Of a stretch of DNA of 64,000 nt, positions 8,130-18,469 are shown in pieces (the stretch's first letter is position 1; every line of letters begins with the position of its first letter). Made by a program: the position numbers and the translations under genes. The DNA is from Sporocytophaga myxococcoides DSM 11118 (GTDB lineage Bacteria; Bacteroidota; Bacteroidia; Cytophagales; Cytophagaceae). The stretch is from assembly GCF_000426725.1 (NCBI RefSeq), contig NZ_AUFX01000003.1:1-64000 (forward strand), read 5' to 3'. A model generated the notes under the pieces. The model was not told the DNA's origin, did no database searches, and worked only from the letters and a program-made list of their open reading frames with translations.

Positions 8130-8681
8130 ATGAGAAAATTAATTGCAGGAATAAATATGACTTTGGACGGAATAAGTGACCATACAGTCATCAGTCCCGA
8201 TAGTGAAATACATCAGCATTACAGTGATTTATTAAAAAATTCAGGTGCTGTTATATATGGCAGGATTACATATCAACTTATGGAGTATTGGCCTACTGTA
8301 GTTAAAAATCCTACCGGTAACAAAGCAACGGATGATTTTGCAGTTACCATAGATAACATTGATAAAATTGTTTTTTCCCGAACTTTGAAAGACGTAACAT
8401 GGAAAAATACAAGGCTGGTAAAAGGAGGAATTAAGGAAGAAATAATAGCGCTCAAGCGACAGTCTGGAAAAGATTTATTAGTTGGTAGTCCTAGTTTGAT
8501 TATAGAATCAATGAACCTTGGTTTAGTTGATGAATTTCAGTTATGTGTTCATCCGGTAATACAGGGAAAGGGTTCACAATTATTTATAAACATAAGTGAA
8601 AGAATTAACCTAAAACTTTTAAAGACAAAGACTTTTACTGGCGGAGCAGTGATTCTTTACTATGAGCCAATAAAGATTTGA
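8130..8681 (+). CDS. Dihydrofolate-reductase-like (RibD C-terminal) protein
   Basis: A 183-residue protein of the RibD_C/DHFR-like reductase family. It starts MRKLIAGINMTLDGISDH, has GAVIYGRITYQLMEYWP (NADPH-binding region) and later KDLLVGSPSLIIESMNLGLVDE, the usual core strand-helix, then VHPVIQGKGSQLF. These stand-alone homologues are common next to ArsR/SRPBCC/VOC genes in Bacteroidota, but their substrate is unknown. It is not a true FolA by its start and length. It begins 71 bp after the VOC gene. Confidence 0.88.
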   Translation: MRKLIAGINMTLDGISDHTVISPDSEIHQHYSDLLKNSGAVIYGRITYQLMEYWPTVVKNPTGNKATDDFAVTIDNIDKIVFSRTLKDVTWKNTRLVKGGIKEEIIALKRQSGKDLLVGSPSLIIESMNLGLVDEFQLCVHPVIQGKGSQLFINISERINLKLLKTKTFTGGAVILYYEPIKI

Positions 8682-9354
8682 CATTAATGTGAGACATCAA
8701 GGATTTCTGCCCATAGCTCATTCAACGAGGGCTTGTCAGCTTTTGTAAAGATTACAGTATGAGATAGTTGAAATATTAAGGAAGAAAGGTATATATAGTA
8801 TAAAGAGTAATTCTAATTTGTAATGCGGTTTTTTTGAGAAAAGATATAGAAGTAGCCAGTTTTAGAGCTGGCTATTTTTTATTTTGAAAAAGAGTTGTTT
8901 TAGAATACAGCTGGGTATGCATTTAAGCATGCCTGCCACTTATTAGTTGAGCATGAGATAGATATTGTAGCAAGTAAGGATTAATCTCGTGAGTAGGAAT
9001 TCTGCCTCAATATAGTTTTGAAAGTATATAGAAGGGGAGAGTGTTGGTTCTCTTTCCAAAAGAGCGACAGTCAGTAATAAAGATTCACAAGAAGGATTTT
9101 AATAAACTTTACTTGCTCCATCAATACCTGAATGTTCGTCGATGCTTTATTGCCTTTTTTATTTTTTTATAATCATACCTTTTGTTTTCCATCCTCACAA
9201 TCACATAATTCTAAAACGAATCCATAAAAACAGTTGAATTAGGTTTATTGTCCGGTTTACTTTTGGGAGCCTTAAACGTAGTACGTGCAGTTTAGTTGAG
9301 TCGTATTGTGTAAATCGAAAAATTGTACTTTAGGTATAATAAATTGGATAAAAG
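8682..9354. other. Intergenic region before the GH8 gene
   Basis: No gene is seen in 673 bp. It contains the terminator at 8853-8880. Near the right end, TACTTTAG (9325-9332) is one base off the -7 consensus and has an ATTGTG 15 bp upstream, a weak promoter candidate for the glucanase 23 bp further on. A TTATTGTCCGGTTTA stretch near 9245-9265 loosely recalls the IS end but lacks a partner. Confidence 0.4.
8853..8880 (+). terminator. Hairpin terminator
   Basis: The stem TAGCCAG/CTGGCTA is followed directly by TTTTTT. It is about 170 bp after the DHFR-like stop and probably ends that transcript. Confidence 0.7.
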
Positions 9355-12300
9355 ATGATAAAAATGACGGGATTTAATAGGTTTAGTGCAATTTTAAATA
9401 GAAAATTATTATTCATGGGAAGTCAATTCAATGCATTGAATTACATACTATGCACTTTTTTATTATTTCTTGTTGTAACAAAAACAGCCAATGCCCAAAC
9501 CTGGCCAGGAGATACCATTCATGTAAACATAAACACCAACAATCCGGCTTTTCCGTTTCCGCAGTTTTTAGAGTACCAAGGAGGTAAATCCTTAGCTGCC
9601 AATAATGCTGTAGGAGTAACACACGCTGATATGGAAAAATCCATGCGTGAAGCTTATCAGATTATGATGCGGAGAGCCCTAACTGTTCCTGGAAAAACGC
9701 TGGGCACCGGGGCAAATGCAACTCCCTATATCGTTTTTAACCATCCTACTGTTCCACAAGGGTATGGTACTTTTGTATCGGAAGGCGATGGATATGCCAT
9801 GCTGGCAGCAGCACATTTTGCTGATAAAAAGACTTTTGACGGATTGTGGCTTTGGGTTCATGACAACCGTCTGAGCGGAGTTAAAAAGTACTATGATTGT
9901 TCACCGCTAAGGCCCACATATACTTATGGAGCTGGTTTTGCAGGGTGGGAGTGTGATGAAAATACAAATATCAGCTCTACCAATATCAACTCTGCTGCAG
10001 ATGGGGATTTAGATATTGCCATGGCTCTATTGATGGCTCATAAACAATGGGGTGATAATATGGGAATAACTGATGCCTGCGGTAATCAGATCAGTTATAA
10101 AGGTGAAGCGTTGAAAATGATCAAGCTTCTTGTTGATACATTATATTATACAACAAGTCCGTTAGGTGCCCAGGCAGGAATGAAAGGCTATTTATCAGGT
10201 ATTGTGGGTATTGATGGGTATCTGAAAAGTGGTAATACATGGGGGGAAGTTACTAATTGGAGGTATTCAGCAGCCAATACTGCATATCCCTGGGCATCGG
10301 TTAAGCCTGATCCTATTCAGGTAACCAGTAAATATGTGGATTATAATGCACCAGCATATTTCAGAGAATTTGCAAAGTTTTTAGAGGCCAACGGAGGGAC
10401 TGCCTGGCAGATAAGTCAGTGTAAACGATGTGAGGCTTCAGCTGACTGGACGATAAAACAAATGTATGATAAAGGATATATTGCAAGTGCTGGTGACTAC
10501 ACGGTTAGTGATAATGGAGCGACAACAACATTTGGACCGTTTGCTGCAGGAGAAGATTTCAGGTGTTCATGGCGAACAATATTGAATTATGTCTGGCATG
10601 GTAATCCCGATTCAACCTGGAATCCTGTTACACATCAGGTTGTGCCGGGAGGCAATACCTATGAATATGATATGGCTTTAAGGCACAAAGAGTTTTTGAA
10701 ATTCCCAGGCTCAATTCCAAGCAATTCAGCAAGTGCCTTTTGCAGTAAACTGGGAGCTTCTCCCGATCCCGGCCAGCCACAATGGAAAGGAGTAGCACAA
10801 ATAAAACAGCAATATCTTCCAAACGGTAATGTATTAGCTAATTATGGAGTAAACTGGATGGCTGGAACTGGCACTCCTGCTGCTGTTGCTTCAGGTGATT
10901 TGGATTTAACTGCAGAATTGTACAGACAATGTGAACTAGCCTGGGACGACCAGAGTGGCTCAGCAAAAATGCCTACACCTTACCAGCGCTATATAGGAAG
11001 CACTCCCAAATATTTTCATGGATTTTTCAGGATATTAGGTATGTTAACGGCCTCCGGTAACCTGCATGCACCAGAAGACATGAAACCGGGTGCCAATATG
11101 AAGGTTTATATGGATGTAGACAAAACCTTTGCTTATGAAGGAGACCTTCTGACCTATGAAGTAAGCTACCGAAATTACGGAGTCATTGATGCAACCAATG
11201 TTTCGATAACAACGACTTTAGATCCCAATTATGAAATTGTTTCGGTGAGTGGTGGTGGAACAGCTTCAGGTGTAAGCATCACATGGAATATCGGAACTGT
11301 ACCGGGTTTTAAAACCGGTGAGCTGGCTAAAACAATGGGAGTCAGAAAATTTGTTGTAAGAGTAAGGCCAATTGATATGGCAACTACAGTCTGCCTGACA
11401 AGCACCGTCACTTCAACTAACGCACCATCCTGGACAAGTAATGAATATCCAAACAACGCTACCTATACGATGGAGCGAAACTGTGTTGATCTTTTGAAAG
11501 ACAGAGTTTTGGCAATCAAAAAAACTACTGATAGAAGCGTAATGAATCCCGGAGATGTTGTCAATTTTACATTGGATTTTGAGAATAAAACGGGTTCAAA
11601 TCTGTGGCTGAACGGTGGTCGTGAGCGTGTGGTTGTTTCATATGCAAACTATGCAGAAGCCAGCGGATCAAGCGAACGGAATTTTTATCAGTTTTATAGA
11701 ATCTGGCACACGGCACATGAGGCTTATATAGATCTGGGCAACTACCGTGTTTCTTATTTCATGAATGACGCTGCTGCAATCGGTGAATACAACGCAGGAA
11801 CAAACCCTACTGGTTGGACTGCGGAAGTAGATAACAAGAATGATCTTCAAAAATACGGTTATAACCCTCCGTCTGATCCTATGAAATTTACTTATCAGAA
11901 AATTCCATGGGGACAGGATGCGAACGGATCATGGAACCAGCGTATCGTAACACAATTTGCTCATGTATTGACTGCCCCTTCCATGCATGTGTATGATAAA
12001 CTGGATAGTGAATACCTCATACATAAAGGAGTAGTAGGGCCGAGTATTATAAGGACAGTCCTCAAGTCAAATCCTTCAACACTTTTAATGCCCAGATTGA
12101 TAGATGACTGGTCTTATGATGGAACCATTAAAACAACAGATAATGACGGGCAGGAGGATAGCTATTTCCCTGTCAGTCCGGCTTATACAAATTTTAATTC
12201 AGTACCCAAATTTGAACCTGAGCCTGTCAACAACTATAGCAAAGATGCCTGCGGTGGACCTGTTAAGAACTTTTCAAAAGTCTTGGTTGAGGAATTTGAT

Positions 12301-15300
12301 GGATACACCTGGAGAAGAATCGCCGGTAATGGACCGCTTCCAGGTCGTGAAACATACAATGTAGTGGTGACTGATTCTATTCCAATCGAATTGGCATGGA
12401 GTGCATTTACGGATGATAATGCAGTTGGTGTTACAGCAACTTATACACCTTTAACAGGTAATCCGAAATTTTCCGGATATGTAAAATGGACCATACCTGC
12501 AATGCTTACAGGAGAAAAAGCTAATTTATCCTATAGAACTATAGCTAAGGCTCCATGCTCAGAAAAAACGTTTATCAATGCTGGCTGGATCTGGTCAGAT
12601 GTAGATTCACCGGATTCTGCTGCGGTCATTTTAAAACTTACTTGTAATCCTGTACCTCCAACACCACCTAAAGAAACTTCTTTGGTGAAAACAGCCAATA
12701 CGGCTTCAGCAGTTGTTGGCGATGTAATCAATTATACATTAACGTTTACTAACAAAGACGGATCAACAGCCTCATGGGCAGGAGCAAGCACACAGCTTAC
12801 AGACTGGCAGACATTAGGTACAGGAGTTGCCATGCCTAAATTAAACGGGACCGTTATTTCGTTGGATCAGAATGGTGGTAACAATCCTCCAGGGGCCAAT
12901 GGTTATGCCTTTGGACCTAAGAAAGCACATGGAGTAAACGGTTGGGTTGAATCTACTATAGCACCTACCAATTCCAGTTCATTCTCTTTTCTATACCGAT
13001 ATCAATCTGGAACACCGGGCTTAGCGGATTTCAAAGGATTAAGGCTTGAGATTTCTCCAAACATTGGTGGAAATAATTTCATAGAAATTAAGCTTTATCA
13101 GAATGGAAGCAGCACACCCATCGCTTCATTTTCAGGTCTGACATTTCCTGGAAGCTTTAGTTCTGTAAAGGTTCGTACCGAGTTACTGGATGATAAATTA
13201 TATATCTGGATAAATGATTTTACCGGAGCTCCTCTTAAAGTAATTACTGGTATTACAGAACTGGGAGCGGGTTATGCAGGGATATACGGAAAAGGCTCCC
13301 AGCAGGCACTTTCAGCTTATACTGCTCATTTTGATTCAGCATTTGATTTGATAATCACAGATCCTGTACCTGCTCAATTAAATAATATTACGAATATATC
13401 GAATAGTGGAGTATTGACAGGATCAACAATTACCTGGCCAACGGTTGCCGGTCCTATTTTGGCCAATGCCGTAATTGAAAGGACTTTTGATGCAACAGTT
13501 AATACCTGCACAGACTTTATCACAAATATTGGTAAAGCTACTGTTTATGGTGTAACCAATATTCAATCTCAGTATGTAGTTAACTGCGGTGCAATTAACA
13601 CCTGTATACCGCCAACAACAGTTACAATTTCCGTATCTAAACCGAATATTTGTTTAGGTGCTCCATTAAGTATAGCTGGTGTTGTTACACCAGCGAATCC
13701 GAACTACTACTATACATGGTATAAGGGTGGTGTTGCAGTAACGACAGCAAGCAATACTTATGCGCCATATACAAAAGCAGTCACTACTTTGGCAGACACT
13801 GGAACATACGTACTCCGTGTAGAAGATGGGAACGATGGTGCCGCTGCCTGTTATAAAGAGTCAGCAAAATTAGTGATCAGGATTACAGCTCCTACGGTAG
13901 CAGGTACGATTTCTTCAGACCAGAACCTGTGCTCAGGTTCCACTCCGGCACCGCTCACAGGAACTGCAAGCACAGGAGGAGAAACGGTAAAGAATTATAA
14001 ATGGCAGAGCTCTACAACGAATGGTACAACTGGCCCTTGGACAGACCTTGGACCATATAGTACAACTGCTACAGGATATGCTCCGGGAGTATTGACTGCT
14101 ACTACCTATTATAGGAGAATAGATTCTTCCGGATACTGCCTGGGTGTGCCAACCACAAGTATTGCGATCACAGTGACACCGGCAACAGTAGCAGGTACAA
14201 TTTCTTCAAATCAATCTATCTGTTCAGGTGAAACTCCGGTACCACTTACTGGTGCAGCAAGTACTGGGGGAGTCGCTAATAAGTATTATAAGTGGCAGAG
14301 TTCGACAACAAACGGTACAACAGGCCCATGGACAGATCTTGGACCTTATAACACAACGACGATAGGTTATGCACCTGGTGCATTGACCAGCACTACTTAT
14401 TACAGAAGAATAGATTCGTCAGGTTATTGCTTAGGCATGCCAACAGCAAGCATTGTAATTACGGTTACTCCAACAGTTGCCACATCTGTTGTAATTTCGA
14501 CCCCTTCAATTACAACCTGCGCAAATACTGCTGTTACATTTACTGCCGTAGAAACAAACGGTGGTACTCCAACTTATCAATGGTATAAAGGTATCATTGG
14601 TTCCGGCACTGCGATTCCATCAGCAACCGGAGTTACATATACAACTCCGGCTTCGGGAGCAGGAGCTATAAGTAATGGTGACAGTTATTATGTAGAAATG
14701 ACAAGCTCATTGGCCTGTGCAACCCCTGATCCGGCAGTATCAAATGCAATTGTGATGACAGTTACTAACGTGGTAGCTCCAGCGGTAACAATAACAGCTA
14801 ATCCGGGCAATACAATCTGTGAAAATACAAGCGTAACGTTTACAGCCGTTCCAGGTAATGGTGGTACTCTTCCGACTTATGAATGGTTTGTACAGAAAAC
14901 TACAGATATGACTCCTGTAAGTCAGGGCCCTGCAAGCTCAGCAGTTGATTCTGATAAGTTTACAATCAGTACATTAGGAGACGGAGATAAAATCACTGTT
15001 AAAATGGTGAGTAACTCGGATTGTGCAAGTCCTTCGGATGCCACCTCAGCAGCAATTATAATGACGGTAAAGCCGAACGTGAGCCCATCTGTAACGGTAT
15101 CAGCGGACAAGTCAAGCATCTGTCCGAACGAGAGCGTTACATTTACAGCTATAGTGACCAACGGTGGCACCAATCCTTCTTATGTATGGAGAAACGGTAC
15201 TACCACTGTAAGCAACTCTGGTGCAACGTATACAACAAACAGTCTTGTCTCAGCTAATTCCATCACAGTAACCATAACAAGTACAGAATTGTGTGCAAGT

Positions 15301-17523
15301 CCAACGACCGAGGTATCAATGCCTGTAAGTGTGACGGTCAAGCCTGTACCAGCTCCTGCGGTAAGCATAACAGCTGATCTCGTGGGCGTTTGTGAAGGAA
15401 ACGCAGTAAACTTTACAGCTACTCCTACAGATGGCGGATCATCTCCGCAATACCAGTGGTATATCGGCACAACGAAGCAAGGAGCTGCCACCTCTTCCAA
15501 TACCTTTACTACCAGTGATCTTACGGTTTCCACGTCAAGTCCGGGTAATACGGTAAAAGTTGAACTTGTAAGCAATGAAGAATGCGCGAATGCTACACCA
15601 GCAGCATCAAATGTAATAACGATAGCAGTGAATCCGGGAATAAAGCCAGGTAAAATCAGCGGTGACCAGATCATCTGCAATAATACATCAGCAGCTAAAC
15701 TGGAAGAAATAGCAGCTTCAGACGCCATTACTGCAATGTATACCTGGCAGCAGACAGAAACTCCTGCAATTGAGGCAAGTTGGGTCCCTGCAACAGGTAT
15801 ACCTAGTAACGGTGGAAAAGACTTTACCCCAACAGCGAAACTAACCACGACCACCTATTACCGTCGTAGAGTAGATGATGGAGCTGCTCCTGCACCATGC
15901 AATAAAGCATTTACAACTCCAGTAAAGATCATAGTTAATTCTATACTTGTTGCCGGGAAAATTGGCGCAGATCAGTCAATTTGTTCAGGAGAAACTCCGG
16001 ATCCCTTTATCAGTGTAAATGCTCCAACGGGCGGATCAGGATCTTACACTTACCAGTGGCAATACACAGATGCAACGCATCCAATCATGACTGATATCGT
16101 TAATGCCACCAATGCATCTTATACATCAGGAGCCTTGTCATCGACGACACAATTCCAGCGGATAGAGATTTCCGGTAATTGCGGTTCAGTAATTAGCAAT
16201 GTGATTACGGTTACTGTAGCAACCCCGGAAGTAGTAACTGCAAGTATAAACGACCCGGGACAGGTCTGTTCAGGTTCAGCCGCATTCAACTTTGTAGCTA
16301 ACTCAAGCACAACAGGCACAGGAACACTTAGCTACAAGTGGTACCTTGGTTCTGGCAGCACACCGGTAAGTAACGCATCATCATATTTATATAACCCTGT
16401 TAGTGGTGATAATGGTAAAACAGTAAAAGTTGTAGTTTCTACCTCTAATGCTTGTAATGCAGGAGATGCAATTTCTAATACTGTTACCTTAAATATAGTA
16501 GATGCAGAGCCTGCTGCTGTATCGATTGATGTGAATCCTAATCCGAACTGCGAAGGTATGTTAACTACCTTTAATGTTACATCCTCAAGCGGTACAGGTT
16601 CATCACCGGCGTATAAGTGGTATGTGAATAATCCAAATGTTTCTGTAGGAACTGGAACAACTTTTAGCAGTTCAACTTTAATAACCGACGATCAGGTTTG
16701 GGTAGGGATGACTTCGAACCTGGCATGTGTAACAGGACCTAACTTTGTGGAATCGGCTAAAATCACTATGAATATCAAACCGATTCCGAATCCTGTGATC
16801 AATGAAGGTGATCAGACAATTTGTTCTCCAAACACGGTAACGTTTACTGCTTCGGGAAGTGCCGGAACTACATATCAGTGGATGCGTGATGGGAACGTTA
16901 TTTTAGGAGCAACGAACCCAAGTTATACAGCGACAGAGAGCGGTTTGTATACTGTCATTGAAGACAATGGAGCCTGTAGTCAGACTTCAGCAGGAAGAAA
17001 GTTAACAGTCATCCAGACGCCTGTGGCGTATGCAGGAGAAGATATATACATTAAGGATGGAGAACCAGGACGATTATTGGGAGCTGGAGGCGCATTGTAT
17101 AGCTGGTCACCTGCAACAGGCCTGAGCGATGCTTATGTGAGCACCCCGACCTTTATAGCCGATCAAACTATTGTATATACGTTAACAGTAGCTGATGCAA
17201 CAAATATGTGTAAGAGTCAGGATTCAGTAAAAGTATATGTGGAAAGACCGATAAGGATACCTAATGCAATTACAGTAAACGGAGATGGAAACAATGATAC
17301 GTGGGAGATAGGGAATATAGAGAGCTTCCCTAATGCAGAGTTTTTGATTTACAATCGTTGGGGTAATCTGGTTTGGAAGAGTACTGGTTATCTGAAGAAT
17401 TGGGATGGGACAAACTATAGAAACGGGGAAGTATTGCCGGACGGAACCTACTTCTACGTCATTAACCTGAACAGTCAGATTTACAAAGAGTCATACAGTG
17501 GTTATGTACAAGTCATAAAATAG
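9355..17523 (+). CDS. Giant secreted GH8 glucanase, multidomain, T9SS-sorted
   Basis: A 2722-residue exported enzyme. The signal peptide lies at about residues 21-47 (ILCTFLLFLVVTKTANA). Starts at 9355, 9364 or 9415 are all possible; the last gives the most normal signal length. Residues about 50-570 are a family 8 glycoside hydrolase (endoglucanase/xylanase/chitosanase fold): the catalytic acid should be E143 in VSEGDGYAM, and AADGDLDIAMALL at 214-226 is the family signature. Then follow DUF11-type beta domains near 583, 718 and 1108, a concanavalin/LamG-like stretch near 1140-1330, and a long run of Ig/PKD-like domains rich in TCxG/ICSGE motifs. Residues about 2630-2722 (AITVNGDGNNDTW, FLIYNRWGNLVW, WDGTNYRNGEVLPDGTYFY) are the gliding-motility-associated (type B) T9SS domain. 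Cellulose is the likely substrate; the subfamily is unproven. Confidence 0.92.
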   Translation: MIKMTGFNRFSAILNRKLLFMGSQFNALNYILCTFLLFLVVTKTANAQTWPGDTIHVNINTNNPAFPFPQFLEYQGGKSLAANNAVGVTHADMEKSMREAYQIMMRRALTVPGKTLGTGANATPYIVFNHPTVPQGYGTFVSEGDGYAMLAAAHFADKKTFDGLWLWVHDNRLSGVKKYYDCSPLRPTYTYGAGFAGWECDENTNISSTNINSAADGDLDIAMALLMAHKQWGDNMGITDACGNQISYKGEALKMIKLLVDTLYYTTSPLGAQAGMKGYLSGIVGIDGYLKSGNTWGEVTNWRYSAANTAYPWASVKPDPIQVTSKYVDYNAPAYFREFAKFLEANGGTAWQISQCKRCEASADWTIKQMYDKGYIASAGDYTVSDNGATTTFGPFAAGEDFRCSWRTILNYVWHGNPDSTWNPVTHQVVPGGNTYEYDMALRHKEFLKFPGSIPSNSASAFCSKLGASPDPGQPQWKGVAQIKQQYLPNGNVLANYGVNWMAGTGTPAAVASGDLDLTAELYRQCELAWDDQSGSAKMPTPYQRYIGSTPKYFHGFFRILGMLTASGNLHAPEDMKPGANMKVYMDVDKTFAYEGDLLTYEVSYRNYGVIDATNVSITTTLDPNYEIVSVSGGGTASGVSITWNIGTVPGFKTGELAKTMGVRKFVVRVRPIDMATTVCLTSTVTSTNAPSWTSNEYPNNATYTMERNCVDLLKDRVLAIKKTTDRSVMNPGDVVNFTLDFENKTGSNLWLNGGRERVVVSYANYAEASGSSERNFYQFYRIWHTAHEAYIDLGNYRVSYFMNDAAAIGEYNAGTNPTGWTAEVDNKNDLQKYGYNPPSDPMKFTYQKIPWGQDANGSWNQRIVTQFAHVLTAPSMHVYDKLDSEYLIHKGVVGPSIIRTVLKSNPSTLLMPRLIDDWSYDGTIKTTDNDGQEDSYFPVSPAYTNFNSVPKFEPEPVNNYSKDACGGPVKNFSKVLVEEFDGYTWRRIAGNGPLPGRETYNVVVTDSIPIELAWSAFTDDNAVGVTATYTPLTGNPKFSGYVKWTIPAMLTGEKANLSYRTIAKAPCSEKTFINAGWIWSDVDSPDSAAVILKLTCNPVPPTPPKETSLVKTANTASAVVGDVINYTLTFTNKDGSTASWAGASTQLTDWQTLGTGVAMPKLNGTVISLDQNGGNNPPGANGYAFGPKKAHGVNGWVESTIAPTNSSSFSFLYRYQSGTPGLADFKGLRLEISPNIGGNNFIEIKLYQNGSSTPIASFSGLTFPGSFSSVKVRTELLDDKLYIWINDFTGAPLKVITGITELGAGYAGIYGKGSQQALSAYTAHFDSAFDLIITDPVPAQLNNITNISNSGVLTGSTITWPTVAGPILANAVIERTFDATVNTCTDFITNIGKATVYGVTNIQSQYVVNCGAINTCIPPTTVTISVSKPNICLGAPLSIAGVVTPANPNYYYTWYKGGVAVTTASNTYAPYTKAVTTLADTGTYVLRVEDGNDGAAACYKESAKLVIRITAPTVAGTISSDQNLCSGSTPAPLTGTASTGGETVKNYKWQSSTTNGTTGPWTDLGPYSTTATGYAPGVLTATTYYRRIDSSGYCLGVPTTSIAITVTPATVAGTISSNQSICSGETPVPLTGAASTGGVANKYYKWQSSTTNGTTGPWTDLGPYNTTTIGYAPGALTSTTYYRRIDSSGYCLGMPTASIVITVTPTVATSVVISTPSITTCANTAVTFTAVETNGGTPTYQWYKGIIGSGTAIPSATGVTYTTPASGAGAISNGDSYYVEMTSSLACATPDPAVSNAIVMTVTNVVAPAVTITANPGNTICENTSVTFTAVPGNGGTLPTYEWFVQKTTDMTPVSQGPASSAVDSDKFTISTLGDGDKITVKMVSNSDCASPSDATSAAIIMTVKPNVSPSVTVSADKSSICPNESVTFTAIVTNGGTNPSYVWRNGTTTVSNSGATYTTNSLVSANSITVTITSTELCASPTTEVSMPVSVTVKPVPAPAVSITADLVGVCEGNAVNFTATPTDGGSSPQYQWYIGTTKQGAATSSNTFTTSDLTVSTSSPGNTVKVELVSNEECANATPAASNVITIAVNPGIKPGKISGDQIICNNTSAAKLEEIAASDAITAMYTWQQTETPAIEASWVPATGIPSNGGKDFTPTAKLTTTTYYRRRVDDGAAPAPCNKAFTTPVKIIVNSILVAGKIGADQSICSGETPDPFISVNAPTGGSGSYTYQWQYTDATHPIMTDIVNATNASYTSGALSSTTQFQRIEISGNCGSVISNVITVTVATPEVVTASINDPGQVCSGSAAFNFVANSSTTGTGTLSYKWYLGSGSTPVSNASSYLYNPVSGDNGKTVKVVVSTSNACNAGDAISNTVTLNIVDAEPAAVSIDVNPNPNCEGMLTTFNVTSSSGTGSSPAYKWYVNNPNVSVGTGTTFSSSTLITDDQVWVGMTSNLACVTGPNFVESAKITMNIKPIPNPVINEGDQTICSPNTVTFTASGSAGTTYQWMRDGNVILGATNPSYTATESGLYTVIEDNGACSQTSAGRKLTVIQTPVAYAGEDIYIKDGEPGRLLGAGGALYSWSPATGLSDAYVSTPTFIADQTIVYTLTVADATNMCKSQDSVKVYVERPIRIPNAITVNGDGNNDTWEIGNIESFPNAEFLIYNRWGNLVWKSTGYLKNWDGTNYRNGEVLPDGTYFYVINLNSQIYKESYSGYVQVIK
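13894..14475 (+). repeat. Internal tandem duplication, two 291-bp units
   Basis: Within the GH8 gene, two adjacent units of 291 bp (97 residues) encode nearly identical domains beginning TVAGTISS and containing KWQSSTTNGTTGPWTDLGPY and YYRRIDSSGYCLG. The protein is more conserved than the DNA, whose third positions differ often, so the duplication is not very recent and the domain is under selection. Confidence 0.85.
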
Positions 17524-17697
17524 AACTGGGATTTAGGAGATGCTAGGTTAGGCAGGATTAATTAAAAAACAGAGCCCTATATTATATAAAAAAGAAAAAT
17601 ATAATAAATGCATGTAATGACCTAAAAATCGCAAAAGAACTTGGAGGATATCATATAACTAAAGATCTAATAAATAAATATTGTAAGGAAGGAGAGT

Positions 17698-17725
17698 AGG
17701 TTCCGAGCAGATTCGAACCGCGGTA
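17698..17725 (-). other. Possible tRNA 3'-end remnant
   Basis: Read on the minus strand, GCGG-TTCGAAT-CTGC forms a T-arm with four of five usual stem pairs, followed by CGGAACC, which could be an acceptor 3' strand. No matching anticodon arm or 5' acceptor strand can be found upstream, so this is at most a fragment. Confidence 0.3.
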
Positions 17726-17751
17726 GTTTTTTACTGAATTAATGGCGGCGA

Positions 17752-18141
17752 CTAAAAATATGCTTTTTTAGACAAGTACTTATCAACTGCAAAACTTAAA
17801 ACTAATAAGGAATTTGATAGTGTAAAAATCAAAACGACTTTATAAGGTCTGTATTGAAAATTCAGAAAGAGCCAGTTATCGAAAATTATGAGTAATATGA
17901 TTAAAAGTATAATGGTTATTTTTCGAATGTCAAAGAAAGTCAGTAACAGGTTCAGAGCTGCAACCAAAAAGCCGTAAAATATGAAAGTGTAATGTAATGT
18001 TATTCCCCAACTCAAATCATTATGGGGAGTATATTGATAGATTTTTTTATGTAAAAGGACAGCGAAATCGTAAAGTAATCCAAATGAAAATATCTGAAAT
18101 ACTGATGTTAAAATTCCTAAGAGTATAAATCTCGGCAGCAT
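17752..18141 (-). CDS. Hypothetical four-TM membrane protein
   Basis: A 129-residue integral membrane protein with hydrophobic stretches at about residues 5-27, 48-68, 74-94 and 102-119. It has few charges apart from the connecting loops and a lysine-rich C-terminus (KYLSKKAYF), so the N- and C-termini probably face the cytoplasm. No family motif is recognised. It stands alone, convergent with the giant GH8 gene. Confidence 0.6.
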   Translation of the reverse strand: MLPRFILLGILTSVFQIFSFGLLYDFAVLLHKKIYQYTPHNDLSWGITLHYTFIFYGFLVAALNLLLTFFDIRKITIILLIILLIIFDNWLFLNFQYRPYKVVLIFTLSNSLLVLSFAVDKYLSKKAYF

Positions 18142-18362
18142 TAATTCTTTATTACTTTAACAAAGGTATGGATTTACATTGAAGTTGGAGGAGAATATTT
18201 ATAAAAGGGCAGGAGAGGAGGGAAATTGGAGTTCGGAGAAGTAAGGGGTAAAATTTGTATTTGGACTGAATGGTAGGATTATTTTTTTTAAGCTCCTCTC
18301 CTGTTAAAATTTTTCGATTGCATGGTTATTAAATTCTCAGCCTCGGAGTTGTTCATTTCTTT

Positions 18363-18449
18363 TTCTTGATAAAAAGAAACGAACCAAAGAAAAATCAAGA
18401 ACCATCAAAGCTCCTCTCCACGTGCTTACGCTCCCCTCGCTGATGGTTC
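18363..18449. repeat. Bacteroidota-type intergenic repeat
   Basis: Two nested inverted repeats: TTCTTGAT (18363-18370) with ATCAAGAA (18394-18401), and GAACCATCA (18399-18407) with TGATGGTTC (18441-18449). From memory, the T/A-rich TTTCTTGATAAAAAGAAAC segment followed by a CTCC-rich stretch resembles a dispersed intergenic repeat found in many Bacteroidota genomes; copy number here cannot be checked within one window. Confidence 0.5.
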
Positions 18450-18469
18450 GGCCACCGCCCTTTTTAAAG

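Noticed and set aside
9245-9265. Possible solo IS end (TTATTGTCCGGTTTA)
   Set aside because: Only partial likeness to the inverted repeat of the IS at 4524-5894, with no second end or target duplication.
15180-15854. 224-codon open frame on the minus strand inside the GH8 gene
   Set aside because: It lies entirely opposite the Ig/PKD-like domain coding sequence, which has clear domain repeats; the minus frame is a codon-bias shadow.
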